Source: Vibrio japonicus | GTDB lineage: Bacteria; Pseudomonadota; Gammaproteobacteria; Enterobacterales; Vibrionaceae | Assembly: GCF_024582835.1 (NCBI RefSeq) | Contig: NZ_CP102098.1 | Coordinates: 1-13,637, forward strand | Length of the DNA stretch: 13,637 nucleotides | Direction of reading: 5' to 3' | In this document: positions 1 through 5,258 of the stretch, one piece after another | Position numbering within the stretch: position 1 is the first letter of the stretch | Layout: each line of letters begins with the position of its first letter | Made by a program: the position numbers and the translations under genes | Notes under the pieces: model-generated | Told to the model about the DNA's origin: nothing | The model's database searches: none | Seen by the model: only the letters and a program-made list of their open reading frames with translations

Positions 1-601
1 CGAGAACATGGCCGCCGAGCAGCAACGCCAGGAACAAGCCCAGGAACTTGCAGAGACAGCCGCCCGGCTGCATGAGCTGGAACGCCGCGAACAGGACGCA
101 CAGCAGCGCATCGAGGAGCTACGCGCCGAGCTGAAACAGGAGAAGGCCCACGCCGAGCAGCAAGCCACCGCACACGCTCAAAAGCTGGACGAGGTACAGG
201 AGCAGCACCGCCAAGAGCTGGCCGCGATCCGGGAGAAGCTGGAGCAGCAGACCGCCGCCCATGCCGATCAGTTGGCCGCCGTTCAGCAGCAACGCGACAC
301 CGCCGCCCAGGAGTTGGCTACCGTGAAAGCCCGCGCCGAGGCGCAGCAGGAAGCCGCCGCCGACCGCCAGAGCGCCGCCCAGGCTCAGGCCGACCAGTTG
401 GCCGCCGAGCTGGAAAAAGCCCGCCAGAGCGCAGCAGAGGCCCGCGAACAGGCCGCAGGGCTGGCCGGTCAGTTGGAAGCAATCACCGCGCAGAATAAGG
501 AGCTGATGGCCGCGATCCAGAAGGCGCAGCCAGAGAAGAAAGCCACAGCACCCAGGAAGCGCACCACGGCCAAGAAAGATGCCGCCCAGGGGGAAGGCTA
601 A
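1..601 (+). CDS. kfrA: KfrA-like protein, C-terminal part (enters from the window edge)
   Basis: The frame is open from base 2 and ends at TAA 599-601. The internal ATG at position 8 is not the real start: the frame is open upstream of it and joins the fragment at 13228-13637. The encoded 199 residues are a nearly unbroken heptad-rich coiled coil of Glu, Gln, Ala, Arg and Leu, ending in a Lys/Arg-rich basic tail (PEKKATAPRKRTTAKKD). This is the usual shape of KfrA proteins, whose tail forms filaments or multimers and whose basic end may contact DNA or other partners. Joined with the N-terminal piece the protein is 336 residues, within the usual size range of the family. The gene converges on the minus-strand transfer operon, with only about 70 bp and a hairpin between them. 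Confidence 0.88.
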   Translation, partial: ENMAAEQQRQEQAQELAETAARLHELERREQDAQQRIEELRAELKQEKAHAEQQATAHAQKLDEVQEQHRQELAAIREKLEQQTAAHADQLAAVQQQRDTAAQELATVKARAEAQQEAAADRQSAAQAQADQLAAELEKARQSAAEAREQAAGLAGQLEAITAQNKELMAAIQKAQPEKKATAPRKRTTAKKDAAQGEG

Positions 602-619
602 CCCCCTCCCTTTTGGCGT

Positions 620-643
620 TAAAAAGCCGGGCATGGCCCGGCT
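620..643 (-). terminator. Rho-independent terminator of the minus-strand transfer operon
   Basis: An 8-bp perfect stem (625-632 pairing with 636-643, sequence AGCCGGGC/GCCCGGCT, 3-base loop) is followed on the minus strand by a run of five Ts (621-625). It lies 30 bp past the stop codon of the last gene of the minus-strand operon. On the plus strand the stem has no T-run after it, so it should work poorly as a terminator for kfrA. Confidence 0.75.
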
Positions 644-659
644 ATGGTTTGACGCTTCA

Positions 660-676
660 CCCGTGCATTGGATTAG
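660..676 (-). repeat. Boundary motif copy A (CTAATCCAATGCACGGG)
   Basis: This 17-bp motif overlaps the stop codon of the last gene of the minus-strand operon. The same 17 bp occur in the plus strand at 8998-9014, and 15 of them at 11146-11160. All three copies have the same orientation relative to local transcription. No known function is recognised. Confidence 0.8.
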
Positions 677-1140
677 TCGCTAGTCTGTTCCGTGCCGGTG
701 TTCCGCTGTTCCCGTTCCTGCTGCTGGCGATCCGCGCCCAGGCTTCCCCAGGTAACAGTTTTTCGTTCAGGTTGAGCCGGTGCCGGTGTCTCACTGGCTT
801 CTGTAGCTTGATCCGGTTCAGCCGGTGCCGTTGGTACTTTGTCGGCCAGCCGTTCGCCAAAGGTGCGCGTTTCCTGCCGGGCTTCCCGTGCTGCCCGGTT
901 TTCTTCTACCCGCTGTTGTATATAGTCAGGATCGAACCGGGAAATTCTAGGCTGTTCACCTTCCGACTGTTCCCGTGGCTGTATACCTAGCCGCTGTTCC
1001 ATCTTTTCAGCCGCCGCCGCCTTATTTGCCACCGCCTGGCTCCGGTCTTTATCGGCCACCAGGTAGCCGATAGCCACGCCCGCCACGATCACCACAACGG
1101 TTTTCAGCAAAGCGATGGGGTTTAGGGTCATATCAGCCAT
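673..1140 (-). CDS. Small single-pass membrane protein, unknown function
   Basis: This 155-residue protein has one hydrophobic segment near its N-terminus (about residues 9-29, LLKTVVVIVAGVAIGYLVA). A hydrophilic, Glu/Arg/Gln-rich region follows, with helical stretches and a low-complexity Pro/Ala/Glu part near residues 105-130. It starts inside the end of the coupling-protein gene: its ATG and the upstream TGA share the eight bases ATGGCTGA, so the two are almost certainly translationally coupled. It is the last gene of the operon, just before a terminator. A membrane protein coupled to a VirD4-type coupling protein could be its partner at the inner membrane, but that is inference from position only. 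I do not recognise the family. Confidence 0.72.
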   Translation of the reverse strand: MADMTLNPIALLKTVVVIVAGVAIGYLVADKDRSQAVANKAAAAEKMEQRLGIQPREQSEGEQPRISRFDPDYIQQRVEENRAAREARQETRTFGERLADKVPTAPAEPDQATEASETPAPAQPERKTVTWGSLGADRQQQEREQRNTGTEQTSD

Positions 1141-2833
1141 TGTTGTTTGCCTCCTTCCTGATGAAAGCCGGGTTCAGGTTTTCCATTCCGCGATATTCCA
1201 ACGTAATGCGCATTACTGGCAGCCCTACAGGCTTCAAGAAACCGTGCAGGTTTGGCAAAGCGGTAATCTCAGACGCTAGAACCGCCCGTTCCGTCCGGTG
1301 TTCCGTGCTGACATTTTCGGATGAGCTGGCCAGCTCCCCGATCCGGGCCGACTGCCCCTTACTCCGGTTCTCCCGCTGAAATTCCTGATCCCCAATTTCC
1401 CGGCTGAAATACTCCGCTGTTTCACTGTCACCCGCCGCCAACAACAGTTTGGTAGACATACAAGAAAGCAGTGTTTGAGCTTCTTCTTTGCCGTAGGTGT
1501 CCCGAAGCTGGGCGATGGTCTGCAAGCCATTCACGCAGACGCCGCCGTATTTCCGCAGCTTGGTTAAGCCGTTGCGTAAGCTGTTCACTTTCCCCAGGCT
1601 GTCCAGTTCGTCCATGATGTAGAACAAGCGCCGCGTTGGTTTTTCTTCCAGGCTCAGACCTTCGACAATGGCCAGTTCCAGCCAGCACGAAACAAGGTTC
1701 CGCAGCATGGCTAACTGGTTGTCCATATACGTCAGGTACAGCCAGGCGTCTGTTTTTCCTTGATCTACGTCCCTCACCCACTGGCGAACAGAGAAATCAC
1801 CTTGATCCGGCAAATACTCCCAAGGCGCGATATACGTTGCCATAACCGAGCGAATAGAACCCAACATCCGTTCGTTATCGGGTGCAACATACTGGCCCGC
1901 TGGTGTGCCTTTAAGGAGTTGATAGAGTTCCTTTGGTGTCGCACTGGTGGCCAACTTCAAAAGCTCTTTAACGGAGTGATTGCCCTTTTTCCATTGCATC
2001 CGCAGCAGCTCAGAAAACAGAGTTTGAGCATACTTGTTCCATTCGCTACTGCTGCCGTTTGAATCTGGAATGGCCGCTTTTGCGATCATGGCAACATCGT
2101 TTTCATATTCAATTTCAAGAAACGGCGACCAGTTGGAATTACGATCATCAAACGGGTTAAGGATGATGTCATGCTCACGCCCGAACCGCTGAAGATAACC
2201 GCCCGCAGGATCGGCAATAATGGCGACCTGTCCACGTTCGCGCACCGTCCGCAGCATGGCGTTAATTGCCTGAGTCTTACCCGCCCCGGTTTTACCGGAA
2301 ATTAGGAAATGCTCCGCCTCGTTTTGGTAGGGAATCGCCACCCCGCCGAGCTGGATATTAAGCGCGTAGTTCTCCCCGCTTGCTGCCTGTTCAGCCGCAA
2401 CCGCTGCACCATCCAGAACAGCAGCGCCCCGGACGTAGTTTTTCCCGTGTTGGCTAACTGGGGTCGTGCGCGGGTTTGGAATTGCCCGGCCCGCTGGTGT
2501 CCACTTGAGCCAGCCGAACAGTTCCCCGGCTGCCCCGTGATCCGGTATTTTCTCAATCATTTGACTGGCAACGTCCAGAACAACCAGCCAAGTGAACGCA
2601 ATCATTATCCAGGCGAAAACAGCCAGGCCCACGCCTTCATTAACCCCTGTATGCAGCACATACCCTAGTCCAATGGCCGTAACCCCCATGTAAAGCCATT
2701 CGATCCAGATGTAACGCGCACCATTAGCAAACACCATATATAGCTGTCCTGCCAGTCTCCAGGGCGCAAAAAGCGCCGTTCCCAGGGCGCGAAAGAACGC
2801 CCGGAGGAAAAGACCAAAGAAATTCACGTTCAT
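1133..2833 (-). CDS. VirD4/TraD-type coupling protein (T4CP), DNA-transfer ATPase
   Basis: This 566-residue protein has two probable membrane helices in its N-terminal 90 residues (about 47-62 and 68-87). A soluble P-loop ATPase domain follows. Walker A is GKTGAGKT at residues 180-187, Walker B is LFYIMDE at about 403-409, and the downstream GLQTIAQL (about 436-443) is the usual T4CP motif after Walker B. IIADPAGGY at about 205-213 is also typical. Such proteins are hexameric inner-membrane pumps that link the relaxosome to a type IV secretion channel; TrwB of R388 (about 507 residues) and TraG of RP4 are relatives. A very strong Shine-Dalgarno (AAAGGAGG, 7 bases before the ATG) marks the start. 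It follows the TraM-like gene by 15 bp. No channel genes are present, so the protein must dock on a helper's channel. Confidence 0.93.
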   Translation of the reverse strand: MNVNFFGLFLRAFFRALGTALFAPWRLAGQLYMVFANGARYIWIEWLYMGVTAIGLGYVLHTGVNEGVGLAVFAWIMIAFTWLVVLDVASQMIEKIPDHGAAGELFGWLKWTPAGRAIPNPRTTPVSQHGKNYVRGAAVLDGAAVAAEQAASGENYALNIQLGGVAIPYQNEAEHFLISGKTGAGKTQAINAMLRTVRERGQVAIIADPAGGYLQRFGREHDIILNPFDDRNSNWSPFLEIEYENDVAMIAKAAIPDSNGSSSEWNKYAQTLFSELLRMQWKKGNHSVKELLKLATSATPKELYQLLKGTPAGQYVAPDNERMLGSIRSVMATYIAPWEYLPDQGDFSVRQWVRDVDQGKTDAWLYLTYMDNQLAMLRNLVSCWLELAIVEGLSLEEKPTRRLFYIMDELDSLGKVNSLRNGLTKLRKYGGVCVNGLQTIAQLRDTYGKEEAQTLLSCMSTKLLLAAGDSETAEYFSREIGDQEFQRENRSKGQSARIGELASSSENVSTEHRTERAVLASEITALPNLHGFLKPVGLPVMRITLEYRGMENLNPAFIRKEANNNG

Positions 2834-2848
2834 GGCAAAGCCTCCTTT

Positions 2849-3376
2849 CTAAAAAAACGTGACGTAAAACAGCAGCGAGATTAAACCGCCGACCGTACCA
2901 ACCGCCCCCATCCACAACAGGTCTTGTAATTGACTACGCCGAAGCCCGTGCCGGGCCTGTTCCAGCTCCCGCGCCGCTGTTTCGATGGTTAGCGCCGCAT
3001 TGGTCATTTCATCCTGTACGGTTTCCCGGATAGTGGACTTAATGGCCGCCATGACCTGGCTGGTGTAGTCCTCAACCCGTGCCCTCAGTTCGTTATCAAC
3101 GTCCTGTTGCAGCGTTTCGGCCAGTTGTTTGCGTTGGGTTTCCAGGTCGTCAGAGGCGGCCAGAATGCGGGCCGCCGCTTCGTCTATCTCCTTCCGTTTC
3201 AAATCCAGCAAGTAGGGAATGGACTGTTCAGCCTTCCCCACTGCCTCCCGGATTTCTTCGGCCTTTTCTTCGATAACCATTGTTGCCAGGTCAACGATAT
3301 AAAAGGCCGGGTCATCCTCCCGAATAAGCACCCCATGCCGGGATGCTATTTCGGCCACTATCTTTTTTTTGTCCAT
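2849..3376 (-). CDS. traM: TraM-like coiled-coil membrane protein
   Basis: This 175-residue protein begins with about 30 residues (MDKKKIVAEIASRHGVLI, then REDDP) that resemble, from memory, the start of RP4 TraM (a HGVLLSEDDP-like motif). A long Glu/Ala/Lys-rich coiled coil spans about residues 35-150, and a single hydrophobic helix ends the protein (about 153-173, LLWMGAVGTVGGLISLLFYV), giving a tail anchor. Its ATG lies 2 bases after the stop of the ATPase gene and has no clear ribosome site, so translation is probably coupled. RP4 TraM is annotated as a transfer gene activator and is needed for conjugation. The third gene of the R388 stb operon holds a similar place but I am not sure of homology. 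A membrane anchor beside a ParA-like ATPase and a T4CP suggests a platform role (inference). Confidence 0.72.
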   Translation of the reverse strand: MDKKKIVAEIASRHGVLIREDDPAFYIVDLATMVIEEKAEEIREAVGKAEQSIPYLLDLKRKEIDEAAARILAASDDLETQRKQLAETLQQDVDNELRARVEDYTSQVMAAIKSTIRETVQDEMTNAALTIETAARELEQARHGLRRSQLQDLLWMGAVGTVGGLISLLFYVTFF

Positions 3377-3378
3377 AA

Positions 3379-4161
3379 TCAGAACTCGATTTTTTCAAGT
3401 TGCCCGAATACATCACGGGCCACGGTTTTAATACGCTGTTTTTGCATGATATTAAAACGATCAGTTGCAATGGCTTCCTCAATAGTAAGCCGCGCCTCTG
3501 TCATTTCTTTAATATCAAGCCCGAACGTATCTTTATTACGTTCATGCAATGTAACCAGACCGGCAATGGACTTTTCACTTTCTTTAAATAGCGTTGTTTC
3601 GGTAAATTCTTTTCCGTTAGTGTCTGTTGTGCCGAAATGCTCATTCAGCCACAGGACAACCGGAGTATTGGAAATTCCCTTAATGATGGAGTGGAAGCCG
3701 TTAGCAGTGTCGCGCAGGTTATCACCCCCGCCAATAATGGAGTGGATATATACACGCTTGCCGGATTCTTTCAGCATTTCAAAAACATCGTTTTCAACCA
3801 TGTATTGCAGCAACGGCAAGAAGGTATTAGCGCCGCTATCAATTACACAGGGTTCCTCAGTTTCAAGGATTGCAACAACCAAGTTATCGAATTTACGCTG
3901 ATCCAGATTGTTATCCGGCTTCATTACCGGGATATGTGTAACCTTGAGAGCGTCATAAGCGGCCAGAGTTGCGTTAACCTGGTCAATATCAAAAGCGGAA
4001 ACAGAGCCGTGAGCTGTTTTAATATACTGCGCGAGAAGGGCAGAAATGAAAGATTTGCCGATACCGCCCTTGCCTTGCAGGATAAAATGAACCGTGTTTT
4101 TCATGCTTGCACTTTCCTTTTTTTCGGTTGCTTCGGTTGCTTTTGCCTGTTTAGTGGTCAT
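3379..4161 (-). CDS. traL: TraL/StbB-like ParA-family ATPase
   Basis: This 260-residue P-loop protein has a deviant Walker A, GKGGIGKS, at residues 30-37. It continues with a ParA/MinD-like core (FDIDQVNAT near 57-65, VIDSGANTF near 105-113). The motifs and the spacing of the whole chain resemble RP4 TraL (a protein of 241 residues, recalled from memory) and the StbB group of R388, which links plasmid position in the cell to conjugation. There are two candidate starts. ATG 4161 has AGGGGA eight bases upstream, overlapping the stop of the previous gene. ATG 4104 has an AAGGA-type site and would give exactly 241 residues, skipping a low-complexity Lys/Glu/Thr leader. I kept the longer form. It is the second gene of the oriT-proximal minus-strand operon. 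Confidence 0.85.
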   Translation of the reverse strand: MTTKQAKATEATEKKESASMKNTVHFILQGKGGIGKSFISALLAQYIKTAHGSVSAFDIDQVNATLAAYDALKVTHIPVMKPDNNLDQRKFDNLVVAILETEEPCVIDSGANTFLPLLQYMVENDVFEMLKESGKRVYIHSIIGGGDNLRDTANGFHSIIKGISNTPVVLWLNEHFGTTDTNGKEFTETTLFKESEKSIAGLVTLHERNKDTFGLDIKEMTEARLTIEEAIATDRFNIMQKQRIKTVARDVFGQLEKIEF

Positions 4162-4173
4162 TGCTTAAATCCC

Positions 4174-4557
4174 CTATTTAAGTAAGTCGTTTATTCCATC
4201 ACTTTTTGCACTATGGCCAAAAGTTTTGGATTGTTTCTTTTCAAACTTTCCGGGCTTTGCCGGTTTTTCAGTCGTGCTAGAGGCCGGTTCTGGTGCCGCC
4301 TCCTTTTGGCGTTCAACAGGGGTTTCTGCCGTTGCTGGTGTTTCAGCCTTAGCGATGGTGTCCCCTTCTGCTTCACGCCGTTTTATGTACTTGGATATGG
4401 CGGCCACACTGACCGTCACCCCGTTGGCTGCCAGGAACGAACGTACTTGTTCCAGGGTGCAGCCTGCCGCCCTCAGCTTCTTAATGTCCTCCCAGTAGTC
4501 AGCCATTGCAGACCGAGGGCGCGGGGCGTTCTGCTTTAGGAAGCTGTCAGCGTCCAT
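4174..4557 (-). CDS. traK: TraK/StbA-like oriT-region DNA-binding protein
   Basis: This 127-residue protein has a predicted helix-turn-helix at about residues 33-62 (AGCTLEQVRSFLAANG, then SVAAISKYIKRRE). A Pro/Ala/Glu/Lys-rich linker (about 66-105) and a basic C-terminal tail ending in NDLLK follow. This three-part build, the place as first gene next to oriT, and the ATPase gene downstream match StbA of R388 and TraK of RP4. Those proteins bind arrays of short repeats beside oriT and control plasmid stability, local promoters and DNA processing. The intergenic region just upstream carries ten phased repeats that are the obvious binding sites. The start is ATG 4557 behind a GGGGG site only five bases away; an internal ATG at residue 18 is a less likely alternative because it lacks a better site. 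Confidence 0.8.
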   Translation of the reverse strand: MDADSFLKQNAPRPRSAMADYWEDIKKLRAAGCTLEQVRSFLAANGVTVSVAAISKYIKRREAEGDTIAKAETPATAETPVERQKEAAPEPASSTTEKPAKPGKFEKKQSKTFGHSAKSDGINDLLK

Positions 4558-4565
4558 ATGAACCC

Positions 4566-4680
4566 CCTTTTAACCGTTTTTGAATCATTGTTAACCTGTT
4601 TTAACCTTCTTGAACCCAGATTAAACCCAGCATTGTGCAGAGTCAACCCCTTTTTAACACGTTTTAACCTTTGTTGACAC
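4566..4680. repeat. Phased TTTTRACC-type repeats, probable TraK/StbA operator array
   Basis: Two runs of a short motif (consensus roughly TTTTAACC, variants TTTGAATC, CTTGAACC, ATTAAACC, TTGTTGAC) recur about once per helical turn. The first run has its central TT at 4570, 4580, 4591, 4601, 4610 and 4621. After a gap, the second run has TT at 4654, 4664 and 4674, with a degenerate copy near 4643. Spacings of 9-11 bp put the copies on one face of the helix. The last copy overlaps the -35 box of the mobilization promoter. R388 StbA binds two arrays of 9-bp repeats spaced by 2 bp in the same position, which is the nearest parallel. Confidence 0.7.
4620..4646 (-). promoter_or_regulatory. Possible promoter of the minus-strand traK-traL-traM operon
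   Basis: On the minus strand TTGACT (4646-4641) is followed by TTTAAT (4625-4620) at 15 bp, with an alternative -10 TAATCT at 17 bp. The site lies within the gap of the repeat array, about 65 bp before the first ATG. The spacing is not ideal, so this is tentative. Confidence 0.35.
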
Positions 4681-4702
4681 CAATTTCGCACCGGGCTATA
4701 TT
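4674..4702 (+). promoter_or_regulatory. Promoter of the mobC-relaxase operon
   Basis: TTGACA (4674-4679) and TATATT (4697-4702) are separated by exactly 17 bp, close to the sigma-70 consensus. The only plus-strand genes downstream are mobC and the relaxase, 134 bp away. The -35 box overlaps the last phased repeat, so the TraK/StbA-like protein probably represses this promoter (inference). Transcripts from here would cross the putative oriT. Confidence 0.75.
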
Positions 4703-4730
4703 GATGGCACTAGAGCATAGGCACGTCGGA

Positions 4731-4789
4731 TGTTTACAAAAGCCGCTCCGCGTTTTTGAAACATCCCGTGCCAAAGGGCCAGCCCTTTG
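4731..4789 (+). other. Probable origin of transfer (oriT) with nic-like site
   Basis: An imperfect inverted repeat (TGTTTACAAAA at 4731-4741 against TTTTGAAACA at 4754-4763, with one bulged base) ends directly at CATCCCG (4762-4768). That heptamer resembles the MOBP nic consensus YATCCTG|Y, which would place the nick after G4768. A second perfect hairpin follows (4772-4778 with 4783-4789, CAAAGGG/CCCTTTG). An inverted repeat immediately 5' of nic, lying between a traK/stbA-like gene and mobC-relaxase, is the usual MOBP oriT arrangement. The exact nic base and strand are inferred. Confidence 0.55.
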
Positions 4790-4835
4790 AAACCCGAATG
4801 GTGCCCGCCCTAACGGCGGTGGAGGTAGCGAACAC

Positions 4836-5258
4836 ATGAGCAAGCCAGGCAATGAGAAGCTGACCGAATCGGTGGCGTTGCGTCTGCCGGAAGGTCTTTA
4901 TAACCGTCTGCTAGGTGAGGCCACCTTGCAGGGCGTTAGCTTGGGCCAGCATATCCGGCAGCGATTGGGCGAGGTAGGAACCGCACCTATTCAGTCCGCC
5001 GTTTCCCTAGAAAAGATCGAGCGGGCAGCCGCAGCCGCTGCACAGATCAAGAAGGCCAAAAAGATTAAGAGCAGTGATGAAAAGCAGCGCCTTATTTACC
5101 TGTTCAACAAGACGAGCAACAACGTAAACCAGTTGGCGCACCGGGCTAACTTGGATTACAACGCCGGGACTATTAGCGAGGCCACTTATAGCAATATATT
5201 GGATCAGTTGGAGCTGATGGCCCGTTATATGAAAGCGGTGATTAAAGATGTTGATTAG
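4836..5258 (+). CDS. mobC: MobC/TraJ-like relaxosome accessory protein
   Basis: This 140-residue protein has a ribbon-helix-helix-like N-terminus (SVALRLPEGLYNRLLGEATLQ, then GVSLGQHIRQRL). Its C-terminal part carries the MobC signature region around residues 88-115 (LIYLFNKTSNNVNQLAHRAN). Such proteins bind the inverted repeat next to nic, open the strands and help the relaxase load. The start at ATG 4836 has a good GGAGGT site nine bases upstream. Its stop codon overlaps the relaxase start by 11 bases, so both proteins are made together. It is the first gene of the plus-strand mobilization operon and lies just after the putative oriT. Confidence in the family is high; DNA target assignment is inferred. 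Confidence 0.85.
   Translation: MSKPGNEKLTESVALRLPEGLYNRLLGEATLQGVSLGQHIRQRLGEVGTAPIQSAVSLEKIERAAAAAAQIKKAKKIKSSDEKQRLIYLFNKTSNNVNQLAHRANLDYNAGTISEATYSNILDQLELMARYMKAVIKDVD

Noticed and set aside
119..634. 171-codon minus-strand frame opposite kfrA
   Set aside because: It is the Leu/Gly-rich antisense shadow of a Glu/Gln/Ala coiled-coil gene, with no ribosome site or domain.
613..990. 125-codon plus-strand frame opposite the small membrane protein gene
   Set aside because: It is antisense to a gene firmly tied to the T4CP by an 8-base overlap, starts within a terminator stem and has no ribosome site.
3107..3901. 264-codon plus-strand frame opposite the traM-like and traL-like genes
   Set aside because: It is long only because the opposite genes leave that frame open; the composition is Ser/Phe/Cys-rich and spans two well-supported genes.
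4674..4835. Antisense or leader RNA gene controlling mobC
   Set aside because: The long leader is explained by the promoter lying upstream of oriT; no separate promoter or terminator pair was found.
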